Below are positions 1 to 6,469 of a stretch of 45,482 nucleotides of DNA, one piece after another; within the stretch, counting starts at the first letter, position 1; every line of letters begins with the position of its first letter. The DNA is from Lachnospiraceae bacterium (lineage in GTDB: Bacteria > Bacillota_A > Clostridia > Lachnospirales > Lachnospiraceae): assembly GCA_028694115.1 (NCBI GenBank), contig JAQUUB010000030.1, positions 1 to 45,482 on the forward strand, given 5' to 3'. Below the pieces are notes generated by a model. The model searched no databases and was not told where the DNA came from. It saw nothing but the letters and a program-made list of their open reading frames with translations. The position numbers and the translations under genes are program-made.

Positions 1-55
1 AATCCACAAACTTTATTAAGTGCACCCTTTTTACCAATATATGCTTTTTCATATT

Positions 56-80
56 AGAATTGCTGCAATGCAGCAATTCT
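56..80. repeat. 25-bp DNA palindrome
   Basis: Two 12-base arms (AGAATTGCTGCA and its exact reverse complement) are separated by a single A. It lies beyond the stop codon of the leftward HxlR gene and has no T-tract on either side, so it is not an obvious intrinsic terminator. A protein-binding or recombination palindrome is possible. Function is unknown. Confidence 0.7.
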
Positions 81-98
81 TCCTTGTTTTGAATCAGT

Positions 99-119
99 AT
101 TGCGAACTCGTTTCGCAAT
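99..119. repeat. Inverted repeat, 8-bp arms
   Basis: ATTGCGAA and TTCGCAAT flank a 5-base loop directly after the hxlR stop codon. Together with the palindrome at 56-80 it makes two hairpins within 65 bases. It could be a weak 3-prime-end structure for the leftward transcript, but no run of T follows on that strand. Confidence 0.55.
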
Positions 120-406
120 TACCTATTAAAAAGAGGCTCCATTGTATGGCCTAATTCGCTTAGTGAATATTCAACTCTTGGTGGGACCTCTGGGTATACG
201 GTGCGTATAATAAGTCCATCTTCTTCAAGTGATCTAAGATTATCGGTTAACACTTTTTGACTAATACCTGTAATGTCTTTTCGTAATTCTCCGAAACGCC
301 AGGTTCCATCGAGAAGGTTGCGGATTATTAGTAGTTTCCATTTATTACCGATTAAATCTACCATTGTTGCAACTGGACAAGCAGGAAGTTCTTCAATAGC
401 TCTCAT
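119..406 (-). CDS. HxlR-family winged-helix regulator, short C-terminus
   Basis: This is a small winged-helix transcription factor of the HxlR group, which often senses oxidants, quinones or aldehydes through a single N-terminal cysteine. The signature CPV is followed by a helix containing GNKWKLLII, a recognition region KVLTDNLRSLEEDGL, and the wing-region PEVPPRVEYSLSELG. The start at 406 is preferred because GGGGA lies 8 bases upstream on this strand; a longer start at 424 would put that Shine-Dalgarno sequence inside the gene. The protein is about 95 residues and stops at MEPLFNR, about 15 residues before most family members, so the dimerisation helix may be clipped. It is divergent from the sirtuin gene and has a good promoter of its own (471-499). 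It probably controls that promoter region, by inference from layout. Confidence 0.85.
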   Translation of the reverse strand: MRAIEELPACPVATMVDLIGNKWKLLIIRNLLDGTWRFGELRKDITGISQKVLTDNLRSLEEDGLIIRTVYPEVPPRVEYSLSELGHTMEPLFNR

Positions 407-470
407 ATGGCATTCCCCTTTCATTGGTTAAATAAAGTGTGAAATACATAGATTCGAATGTTACATTCTT

Positions 471-499
471 ATTATAACTTACATTGATTTTGAGTGCAA
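471..499 (-). promoter_or_regulatory. Promoter of leftward hxlR gene
   Basis: On the minus strand TTGCAC (494-499) and TATAAT (471-476) are separated by exactly 17 bases. The -10 is flanked by two ATGTAA half-sites, on the minus strand, in direct orientation, which may be regulator contacts. Confidence 0.6.
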
Positions 500-563
500 T
501 AGTATTTTTAGAATGTATAGTATTTAAAAGTAGATAGGTAAGATAAATGTGCCTTCTTTTCAA

Positions 564-594
564 TTGACGAAATTACATTATAATAAAGTATAAA
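564..594 (+). promoter_or_regulatory. Possible promoter for the sirtuin-trpS pair
   Basis: TTGACG (564-569) is followed by an A/T-rich stretch. TATAAA (589-594) is at 19 bases, and a poorer AGTATA is at 17 bases. The -35 is good but the choice of -10 is uncertain. It reads into the GTG start at 630. Confidence 0.4.
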
Positions 595-629
595 GATATT
601 CTAATGTGAAGTGAAAAGGGGCATTATAA

Positions 630-1472
630 GTGGAATCATATGTAGAAAGATTAAAGAAGATGAAAGGGCTCATAGAAAAAAGCGATTATATAATAATTGG
701 TGGGGGAGCAGGCTTGTCGGCAGCAGCCGGTATAACTTATTCTGGCAAACGATTCGTTGATAATTTTAGTGACTTTTTAAAGAAATATTATCTTACAGAT
801 ATGTACTCTGCGACTTTTTTTCCGTTTCCTACAGAAGAAGAATATTGGGCAAATTGGGCAAGACATGTTTTTGTGAACCTTTATAATATGCCGGCAACTT
901 TATTATATAAAGAATTACTTAAACTGGTGAATAATAAGAAATACTTTGTAATAGCAACCAATGTAGATAGGCAATTTATAAAAGCAGGATTCAATACATC
1001 TAATGTATTTGAGGTACAAGGGACATACCAATATTTTCAGTGTGCAAAAAGTTGCCATAATGTACTTTACGATAATGAAAAAATAATAAATAAAATGGTG
1101 AAATCAACAAATGACTGTATGATTCCGAAACATTTAGTTCCCAGGTGTCCCATATGTGGTGGGAAGATGGCCGTGAATGTGCGTTACAATGAATATTTTG
1201 TTCAAGATAATCATTGGCACGAAGCTTATAACCGATATCAGGATTTCTTGAATGCGAGCATGGATGGATTTACTACGTTTCTGGAGATTGGAGTTGGATT
1301 TAGTACGCCAGAAATTATACGTTATCAATTTGAACAATTAGTTTGTGATAACAATAATGCTGCACTTATCCGGTTAAATAAAGATTTTCCCGAAGCGAGC
1401 ATAAGGAATAAAGACAAGACGATTTGTTTTAATGAGGATATTTTAAAAATATTACAAAATGTGAATAATTAA
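630..1472 (+). CDS. Class M sirtuin-like (SirTM) NAD-dependent ADP-ribosyltransferase
   Basis: This Sir2-fold protein belongs to the SirTM branch rather than the deacylases. The nucleotide-binding loop reads GGGAGLSAAAGITYSG (residues 24-39), where ordinary sirtuins have GIPDFR. TNVD is at 110-113. The position usually held by the catalytic histidine is Gln130 in VQG. Zinc ligands are visible as CxxxC (138/142) and CPIC (173/176). In characterised SirTMs of Staphylococcus and Streptococcus the Asn and Gln equivalents are needed to ADP-ribosylate a lipoylated GcvH-like protein. Those operons also hold a macrodomain hydrolase, GcvH-L and a lipoate ligase. None of these is present here, so the target is open. 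The start is GTG with GGGG 8-9 bases upstream. It is followed by trpS after 26 bases, so the two are probably co-transcribed. Assignment to the fold is firm; the activity is inference. Confidence 0.85.
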   Translation: MESYVERLKKMKGLIEKSDYIIIGGGAGLSAAAGITYSGKRFVDNFSDFLKKYYLTDMYSATFFPFPTEEEYWANWARHVFVNLYNMPATLLYKELLKLVNNKKYFVIATNVDRQFIKAGFNTSNVFEVQGTYQYFQCAKSCHNVLYDNEKIINKMVKSTNDCMIPKHLVPRCPICGGKMAVNVRYNEYFVQDNHWHEAYNRYQDFLNASMDGFTTFLEIGVGFSTPEIIRYQFEQLVCDNNNAALIRLNKDFPEASIRNKDKTICFNEDILKILQNVNN

Positions 1473-1498
1473 ATTAATAAAAGTCATTAAGGGAGGGC

Positions 1499-2557
1499 AT
1501 GATTTTGAAAAAAGTTATCTTAACAGGAGACCGTCCAACTGGACATTTGCATGTAGGGCATTATGCAGGTTCTTTGGAAAGGCGGGTGAAACTACAAAAT
1601 TCAAATGATTATGACGAAATTTATATTATGATTGCTGATGCACAGGCATTAACTGATAATGCGGAACATCCTGAAAAGGTAAGAGAAAACATAATACAAG
1701 TGGCACTCGATTATTTGGCCTGTGGAATAGATCCGGATAAATCAACTATGTTTGTTCAGTCAATGGTTCCAGAATTGACGGAATTGACATTTTATTATAT
1801 GAACTTAGTAACGGTTTCCCGTCTGCAAAGAAACCCAACTGTTAAAGCTGAAATACAGCAAAGGAATTTTGACGCAAGCATTCCAGTTGGCTTTTTAGTT
1901 TATCCAATCAGTCAAGCCGCTGATATAACAGCTTTTAGAGCAACGGAAGTTCCAGTTGGTGAGGATCAATTACCAATGTTAGAACAGTGCAAGGAGATAG
2001 TTCGTAAGTTCAATACATTATATGGAGAGACGTTGGTTGAACCAGAAATTATATTGCCAGAAAAAAAAGAATGTATGCGTTTACCTGGTATAGATGGAAA
2101 GGCCAAGATGAGCAAATCGTTGGGGAACTGTATTTATTTATCTGATGAACCTGAAGTGATACAGAAAAAGGTGATGTCCATGTACACAGATCCTAATCAT
2201 CTAAGAGTAGAAGATCCCGGTACAGTAATTGATAATCCTGTTTTTATTTATTTGACCGCGTTCAGTAGACCCGAACATTTCCAAAGATTTCTACCAGAGT
2301 ATAAAAGCCTTGATGAATTAAAAATGCATTATAGCCGGGGCGGTGTCGGTGATGTTAAGGTAAAACGATTTTTGAATAATGTTATGCAAATGGAGCTGGC
2401 ACCTATCCGCGAACGTCGCAAAATATGGGAGAAGAAAATACCAGAAATTTATGATATCTTAGAGAGGGGAGGTCAAAAAGCACAAACTACGGCCCAGAAA
2501 ACGTTGCATGATGTGCGTAAAGCAATGAAAATCAATTATTTTAAAGAGGTAATGTAA
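1499..2557 (+). CDS. trpS: Tryptophanyl-tRNA synthetase, extra-copy type
   Basis: This class I synthetase charges tRNA-Trp with tryptophan using ATP. The opening ILTGDRPTGHLHVGHYAG contains the HIGH motif as HVGH (residues 18-21), and AKMSKSLGN carries KMSKS near residue 205. Length (352 residues) is normal. The TGDRPTG opening marks the sequence type found in lactic acid bacteria and many clostridia, distinct from the SGIQPTG type of Bacillus. GGGAGGG precedes the ATG. It sits between a SirTM gene and an island containing TrpB- and TrpA-like enzymes, not in a housekeeping context. Extra TrpRS copies are known as self-resistance genes in the indolmycin and chuangxinmycin clusters. Whether this is a resistance copy or the organism's only TrpRS cannot be told from this window. 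Confidence 0.95.
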   Translation: MILKKVILTGDRPTGHLHVGHYAGSLERRVKLQNSNDYDEIYIMIADAQALTDNAEHPEKVRENIIQVALDYLACGIDPDKSTMFVQSMVPELTELTFYYMNLVTVSRLQRNPTVKAEIQQRNFDASIPVGFLVYPISQAADITAFRATEVPVGEDQLPMLEQCKEIVRKFNTLYGETLVEPEIILPEKKECMRLPGIDGKAKMSKSLGNCIYLSDEPEVIQKKVMSMYTDPNHLRVEDPGTVIDNPVFIYLTAFSRPEHFQRFLPEYKSLDELKMHYSRGGVGDVKVKRFLNNVMQMELAPIRERRKIWEKKIPEIYDILERGGQKAQTTAQKTLHDVRKAMKINYFKEVM

Positions 2558-2561
2558 ACTG

Positions 2562-2597
2562 TAAAGCGGATGGTCAATTATCTGATCATCCGCTTTA
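2562..2597. terminator. Bidirectional terminator between convergent genes
   Basis: TAAAGCGGATG (2562-2572) pairs perfectly with CATCCGCTTTA (2587-2597), and an inner TCA/TGA extends the stem to a 6-base loop. It lies between the trpS stop and the stop of the leftward DUF5131 gene, so it can end both transcripts. Confidence 0.85.
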
Positions 2598-2603
2598 TAA
2601 CAC

Positions 2604-3269
2604 TCAATCATGAATAAATGTTGTTGGAAGTTCTTGAATTATATTCTCTTCACCTACTATTTCTAACAACCGAGTTTTCATGAAAACGGGGATATTCTTT
2701 TTTTGAGCTTGTAATACAATATTTTTAATCCAATCAGCCTGCGCTGTTATTTTACCTTTACGATTACCGGTTTCCGTTCCAATTACAATCCAACCTATTT
2801 TATCAAGCTTGAGTTCACCAACATCTCCAAATAGTGGTTCAAAGGTGAGAAAGTAATTTGGACAATTTATATTTTGAGTTAGCGTTTGGATTCTATGTTT
2901 GTCAGATGAATTTGTAACTGTAGCGCCCATCCACACATTTGATAATTCGGTTGTAAAGGATATGTCTTCTGGGCGTTTCGTTAAAAAAAGGTATTTATGC
3001 TGAGGATTGTTTTTCATAGCATCAAATACTTGTGTGCGCCATTCGGGTTTCCAACCAGAAAAGTCACTCATACTTGTCATCAGATAATTATTGGGTTTTT
3101 TAGTCGCTATTCTTTTCATTCGTTTATCCATAAATTCAGGTGTTGAAAAATCCTCTGTTATGTGAAAACGTCTGTTTATATTTCTGGCATAACAATAATT
3201 GCAACCAATATCACAGCCATTCACCAGATTTAAAGTTCTAATTAATTTATTTACGTCTTTAATTTCCAT
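2604..3269 (-). CDS. DUF5131 (phage Gp37/Gp68-like) radical-SAM-type protein
   Basis: The N-terminus carries a CxxxCxxC cluster (CDIGCNYCYAR, from about residue 19), the [4Fe-4S]-binding pattern of radical SAM enzymes. The rest matches the DUF5131/Gp37-Gp68 style, with LFLTKRPE, WMGATVTN, FEPLFGDVG and IGTETGNRKG segments. Members are found in phages and mobile regions and the reaction is unknown. At 221 residues it is slightly short for the family. It starts 11 bases inside the 3-prime end of the MarR gene, so it is translated in tandem with it and presumably controlled by that regulator. It does not belong to the rightward biosynthetic operons, being on the other strand. Confidence 0.8.
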   Translation of the reverse strand: MEIKDVNKLIRTLNLVNGCDIGCNYCYARNINRRFHITEDFSTPEFMDKRMKRIATKKPNNYLMTSMSDFSGWKPEWRTQVFDAMKNNPQHKYLFLTKRPEDISFTTELSNVWMGATVTNSSDKHRIQTLTQNINCPNYFLTFEPLFGDVGELKLDKIGWIVIGTETGNRKGKITAQADWIKNIVLQAQKKNIPVFMKTRLLEIVGEENIIQELPTTFIHD

Positions 3270-3705
3270 ATAAATTTCCTTCCTCTGATTTTAAATTTTT
3301 CAATACTCTCTGCAGATATTCTTCAAAAGCACTTATTTCATTATCAGTAAAACCTTTGTAGTAGATATGGCTCATATCCGTTGAAACATTTTCGTAATCG
3401 CTTTGTAGGCGATATGCTCTAGCAGTCAAAACAATTATATTTTTTCTTCTGTCTGATTGATCATATGTTCTTTTTAAAAGTCCTGAATTTTCCATCCTGT
3501 CCAACATGCTGGTTAATGTAGTTGTGGCTAATCCTGTTTTTGAGGACAGTTCTTTCATAGAGATTTTATCACCTTGCCATAAAACGAAAAGTATCCGCCC
3601 TTGTGCTCCGTTGAAGGCATCTATGTTTTTTTGTGCAAGAATTCTATCAAAAACACGATCCCCTATCTGCTTAATCTGTGAAATAAAGAAACCTCCCATA
3701 TGCAT
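3259..3705 (-). CDS. MarR-family regulator
   Basis: This is a winged-helix repressor-type protein of 148 residues, a normal length. ISMKELSSKTGLATTTLTSMLDRMENSGLLKR is the helix-turn-helix and recognition helix (here about residues 48-79), and DQSDRRKNIIVLT is the wing. GGAGG lies just before the start (AGGAGGTATTGTT-ATG on the minus strand). It is the first gene of a two-gene leftward unit with the DUF5131 protein, overlapping it by 11 bases. The promoter at 3726-3754 overlaps an inverted repeat with 7-base arms, consistent with autorepression. The ligand is unknown. Confidence 0.9.
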   Translation of the reverse strand: MHMGGFFISQIKQIGDRVFDRILAQKNIDAFNGAQGRILFVLWQGDKISMKELSSKTGLATTTLTSMLDRMENSGLLKRTYDQSDRRKNIIVLTARAYRLQSDYENVSTDMSHIYYKGFTDNEISAFEEYLQRVLKNLKSEEGNLYGN

Positions 3706-3713
3706 AACAATAC

Positions 3714-3754
3714 CTCCTATTTAGGATAATACTATATAGGAGTAAATGCGTCAA
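3714..3754 (-). promoter_or_regulatory. marR promoter with overlapping operator-like repeat
   Basis: On the minus strand TTGACG (3749-3754) and TATTAT (3726-3731) are 17 bases apart. CTCCTAT (3714-3720) and ATAGGAG (3736-3742) form an inverted repeat that brackets the -10. Placement fits a MarR dimer blocking RNA polymerase; that role is inferred. Confidence 0.65.
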
Positions 3755-3940
3755 TATATTATATTTTGTAAATAAAAAACAAAAGAAAAAGTTACATAAA
3801 TTCTCGATATTTTTACATTGTATCGCACGAACGCAATAAAGTGATAAAATGCTAAAGGTTTCAATCGGTTGAAAAAGCTTGAAAATACGGACTTTCTTTG
3901 TGAGAAAATCATTGGATAGAAAAAATAGCATTTAATGTCT

Positions 3941-3986
3941 AATGTTACCTTACAGTAACATTGTCACATAAAAGTGCGTACTTTAC
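3941..3986 (+). promoter_or_regulatory. HxlR-type operator and shared 25-base element, copy 1
   Basis: AATGTTAC (3941-3948) and GTAACATT (3955-3962) form an 8-base-arm inverted repeat. A 25-base element follows (3962-3986) that matches 22 of 25 bases of the element at 10338-10362. GTTAC/GTAAC dyads are typical of HxlR-family operators such as those of YodB and QorR. The regulator that binds here is not proven. Confidence 0.6.
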
Positions 3987-4009
3987 ATATTGGGAGATTA
4001 GAGTATACT
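3982..4009 (+). promoter_or_regulatory. Rightward promoter facing into the antisense of hxlR
   Basis: TTTACA (3982-3987) and TATACT (4004-4009) are 16 bases apart. The -35 overlaps the end of the HxlR-type element. The transcript would run antisense through the leftward hxlR gene (4093-4419) and could reach the HisRS-like operon at 4634. No gene of its own is visible, so it may be the remnant of a deleted gene or an antisense control. Confidence 0.5.
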
Positions 4010-4092
4010 GAACTTCAAAATTAAAAATACAAGGTAATACTTATTCAAAATGTATAAAATTCAAATATAGAGTATAGATATGCAAAAGATAT

Positions 4093-4419
4093 TCATTTAT
4101 TAGATTTATGCTGCAGGTATCGTTCTCCCCACTCTGCAATAGCGTAAAGTAAGGGCAATAGACTTTCTCCCAGTGAAGTGAGGGCATATTCTACTCTGGG
4201 GGGTGCCTCCGGGTATAGTACTCTTGAGATTATATCATTTTCTTCAAGAGAACGAAGATTTTCTGTTAAAACTTTTCGAGATATACCAGATAGAGATTTT
4301 TCTAATTCGTTAGAACGTTTTGAACCATTAATTAATTCATGGATAATGAGAACTTTCCATTTATCTGATATTAAATTAAGGGTTGCTTTGACCGGGCATT
4401 CTTTGGCACGTTTTTCCAT
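4093..4419 (-). CDS. HxlR-family winged-helix regulator
   Basis: This 108-residue regulator has CPVKATLNLISDKWKVLII at its start, the recognition stretch SRKVLTENLRSLEENDI, and the wing PEAPPRVEYALTSLG. The C-terminal helix ends in EWGERYLQHK, so unlike the copy at 119 this one is full length. The start at 4419 is supported by AGAAGG about 8 bases upstream; the longer frame to 4497 runs through the promoter. It is divergent from the HisRS-like gene, and its own promoter (4469-4497) overlaps a possible promoter for that operon, so it likely controls operon 1 and itself. The conserved N-terminal cysteine suggests redox or electrophile sensing, as known for HypR and YodB. Confidence 0.9.
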   Translation of the reverse strand: MEKRAKECPVKATLNLISDKWKVLIIHELINGSKRSNELEKSLSGISRKVLTENLRSLEENDIISRVLYPEAPPRVEYALTSLGESLLPLLYAIAEWGERYLQHKSNK

Positions 4420-4443
4420 ATAATACACCTTCTTTAAAAGTAA

Positions 4444-4497
4444 TTGAAATAAGGGTTGCTTGAGAAATATTATAACAGCCTGGTCATAGAAAAACAA
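4444..4497. promoter_or_regulatory. Overlapping divergent promoters, hxlR and operon 1
   Basis: Minus strand: TTGTTT (4492-4497) and TATAAT (4469-4474), spacing 17, for hxlR. Plus strand: TTGAAA (4444-4449) and TATTAT (4468-4473), spacing 18, for operon 1. The two -10 boxes coincide, so only one polymerase could bind at a time. The plus-strand assignment is the weaker of the two. Confidence 0.5.
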
Positions 4498-4551
4498 GTT
4501 TAATGTATTGCTGTATTGTTCAACTATGTAGATAAATACAAAAAGATATAT

Positions 4552-4572
4552 ATGCTGCTATAAAGTCAGCAT
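4552..4572 (+). other. Leader hairpin of operon 1
   Basis: ATGCTG (4552-4557) pairs with CAGCAT (4567-4572) around a 9-base loop, upstream of the ribosome site region. There is no T-run, so it is not a terminator. No T-box signature was found in this leader. Confidence 0.4.
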
Positions 4573-4590
4573 TTATATAAAAGTAAACAG

Positions 4591-4624
4591 GAGAGGAGGA
4601 GTATGGTGTTTTAGTATACCATAC
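4591..4624 (+). promoter_or_regulatory. Strong Shine-Dalgarno feeding a three-codon minicistron
   Basis: GGAGAGGAGGAG (from about 4590) is followed by ATG GTG TTT TAG at 4603-4614. GTATGGT (4601-4607) and ACCATAC (4618-4624) can pair and would enclose the minicistron start. The start of the next gene at 4634 lacks its own clear Shine-Dalgarno, so translation of the HisRS-like gene may depend on reinitiation. Alternatively an indel has separated the original start from its ribosome site. Confidence 0.45.
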
Positions 4625-4633
4625 AGAAAACAA

Positions 4634-5635
4634 ATGTTTGTACAAGGTACAAGAGAATGGTTTGGTGATAATGCCAGAGTTTTTTTGCAGATCAGAAATA
4701 CTATTGAAAATACACTCTTAAAAAGAGGTTTCAGTTATTTCTGTGGCGGCCTCGTATCAAAAAGGACTATATATGAAAATAATGTAGATAGTCTAGGTGA
4801 AAAATTCTTGGATAATTTGATTAGTTTACAGATTGCAGGAAAGGAAGAAGGCTTAATAATTGCTCCCGAGTATACTTTCAGGGTATATGACTATTTGATT
4901 CGAAATAATATGCTAAGTGAGGGACAGGTGTTTTATTCACAGGAATTTATTCGTAATGAACCAACCGATGATGTAAAACATGGTAAGACTTTTTCCTTTT
5001 GGCAGACCGGATTTGAAATTTTCGGAAAAGAGACAATGGAGTCCAGTATCCTAGCTTTGGATACACTAGCTGAGTGTTTAGAGAGTACAGAAATTAAAAA
5101 TATTTATTTCAGAATGTCGGATAAGCGAATTCTACAGGGGATTCTATCTGACCACTCTTTAGGAGAACGTAGAAAAATTTATAGTTTAATAGATAAATGC
5201 GATGAGCAGGCCAATACATTTTACGACAAATATATTGAAGCTGGAGGAAAACCGGTGACAGGAAAATTAGTGGCTAATCTGTTGGAGCTTGGAAACAATG
5301 AAGGTTTAACAATGGATGATTTGTCACGTGCCGTAAATAATGAGGAATCTTTGCAGGGTGTAAAATTTCTGGATGATGTTTTAAAGAAATATGAGGAAAC
5401 TGGGCATGCAATCTGCGCCAGATTGATTCCATTTATGCCAAAAAGTTGGGACGCTTGTGACAGCCTACTGTTTGATGCCCGGATATCAGGTTATCCATAT
5501 GCAGTTTCAGGAGGTGGAAATCTTTCAACACAGAATGCAGCAAGAAATATTATGAAAAGTGGCGCAGGTATTGGAATAACTCGGCTTGTTGAATATGTGA
5601 TTGCAACTAGTAGCAATAACAGAAAGGTGGGTTAG
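4634..5635 (+). CDS. HisRS-like class II synthetase core, no anticodon domain
   Basis: The protein resembles the catalytic core of histidyl-tRNA synthetase. The opening VQGTREWFGDNARVF matches the HisRS GTRD start. Motif 2 appears as FYSQEFIRNEP followed by SFWQTGFEIFG (about residues 99-131). Motif 3 is GIGITRLVEY (about 312-321). It ends just after motif 3 at 333 residues, so the anticodon-binding domain is absent. The histidine-recognition RGLDYY block is not present and the second block reads AVSGGGNLS instead of GGRYD, so the substrate may not be histidine. HisZ, the regulatory subunit of short-form HisG, is a relative, but there is no hisG here. Stand-alone class II synthetase cores are known to activate amino acids for carriers or ligases in other pathways. 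It begins operon 1 and is 5 bases from the next start. Confidence 0.75.
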   Translation: MFVQGTREWFGDNARVFLQIRNTIENTLLKRGFSYFCGGLVSKRTIYENNVDSLGEKFLDNLISLQIAGKEEGLIIAPEYTFRVYDYLIRNNMLSEGQVFYSQEFIRNEPTDDVKHGKTFSFWQTGFEIFGKETMESSILALDTLAECLESTEIKNIYFRMSDKRILQGILSDHSLGERRKIYSLIDKCDEQANTFYDKYIEAGGKPVTGKLVANLLELGNNEGLTMDDLSRAVNNEESLQGVKFLDDVLKKYEETGHAICARLIPFMPKSWDACDSLLFDARISGYPYAVSGGGNLSTQNAARNIMKSGAGIGITRLVEYVIATSSNNRKVG

Positions 5636-5639
5636 CCAA

Positions 5640-6452
5640 TTGAAAGTAGTAACTTTATGTGAAAATAGACTGGAGCCATGTTTTCAACTTAAAGCGTCAC
5701 ACGGTTTGTCATTATTTATTGAAACAGATGATTATAAAATTCTTTATGATGTTGGGCAGGACAATGTTTTCTATGAGAATGCAAAGGCTCTTAGTGTAGA
5801 TATTGAGGGCGCAGATGCGGTGGTGATAAGCCATGGACATTTTGATCATGCAGGAGGATTAAAGTATCTGAAGGATTTGAAAAATGTTATAATTTCAGCG
5901 GATTCTTTTAGAGAAAAAGTTCGAGTACATAATAATGAGGAAATGGACATTGGTATCAGTAAAAAACTGTCCGAATTTCGTTGCCTTGGCAAAGACATTA
6001 GCAACAGCTTCCAGATTCATAAGGGCGTTTGGTGTATAGCGAACGTTAATTTATCGAGTCCGTACCAGTGTATGGAGAAGGGGCTGAGTGAAAAACAGTC
6101 AGATGGGATAATCACAGAAGATTCCTTTTCAGATGAACTGAATCTTGCTATTGAAACACCAGACGGATTATATGTCATTTCCGGGTGTGCGCATAAAGGT
6201 GTGATTAATATTTTAAAAGAAGCACAGAAAATAACCGGGATTAATAAAATCCATACATTTATTGGTGGGATGCACCTTAATTTTGCTGATGAGACACAAA
6301 TACACGATGTGCTGCTTGAATTAAAAAAATTTAATATAAGCCGGTATGTAGTAGGACACTGCACAGGTTTTGATGCAATATATATGATGAAAACCATGAT
6401 GGAACCTGAGACTGAAATTGTAAATAACTATGTGGGCTATTCTTTTAATTGA
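5640..6452 (+). CDS. Metallo-beta-lactamase-fold hydrolase (COG1237-like)
   Basis: The metal-binding motif SHGHFDHAGGL lies at about residues 63-73. Further metal ligands are likely in GCAHKG and GGMHL and in the C-terminal VVGHCTG. This layout matches the COG1237 branch, once mislabelled as a dihydropterin-ribofuranosyl-aminobenzene phosphate synthase; reactions in this group are mostly undefined. The TTG at 5640 is taken as the start because GGTGG lies about 9 bases upstream and the alignable sequence begins with KVVTLCEN. The longer frame from 5601 would overlap the upstream gene. It is co-transcribed with the HisRS-like gene and the aminotransferase, and may hydrolyse or activate a pathway intermediate. 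Confidence 0.8.
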   Translation: MKVVTLCENRLEPCFQLKASHGLSLFIETDDYKILYDVGQDNVFYENAKALSVDIEGADAVVISHGHFDHAGGLKYLKDLKNVIISADSFREKVRVHNNEEMDIGISKKLSEFRCLGKDISNSFQIHKGVWCIANVNLSSPYQCMEKGLSEKQSDGIITEDSFSDELNLAIETPDGLYVISGCAHKGVINILKEAQKITGINKIHTFIGGMHLNFADETQIHDVLLELKKFNISRYVVGHCTGFDAIYMMKTMMEPETEIVNNYVGYSFN

Positions 6453-6469
6453 ATACGGAGGAAAATGAA

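Larger units (their letters stand above)
3755..4092. other. Gene-poor stretch with an orphan rightward promoter region
   Basis: No convincing gene is seen. The open frame on the minus strand at 3671-3931 is low-complexity and has no recognisable domain. The stretch holds an inverted repeat (3941-3962), a copy of the HxlR-type element (3962-3986) and a good rightward promoter (3982-4009). After the promoter only a very short ATG frame is present before the 3-prime end of the leftward hxlR gene. Confidence 0.5.

Noticed and set aside
3671..3931. Gene upstream of marR on the minus strand
   Set aside because: The frame overlaps the marR start and promoter and is phenylalanine/leucine-rich low-complexity sequence.
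4420..4633. T-box riboswitch ahead of the HisRS-like gene
   Set aside because: A synthetase-like operon invites a T-box, but no T-box consensus bulge, specifier loop or terminator/antiterminator pair was found in the leader.
4634..5635. HisZ, regulatory subunit of ATP phosphoribosyltransferase
   Set aside because: No hisG or other upstream histidine genes are present, and motif 2 retains the arginine and glutamate of a working synthetase core, so HisRS-like core is the safer call.
5601..5639. Extended N-terminus of the metallo-hydrolase
   Set aside because: It would overlap the HisRS-like gene and lacks a ribosome site; GGTGG supports the TTG at 5640.
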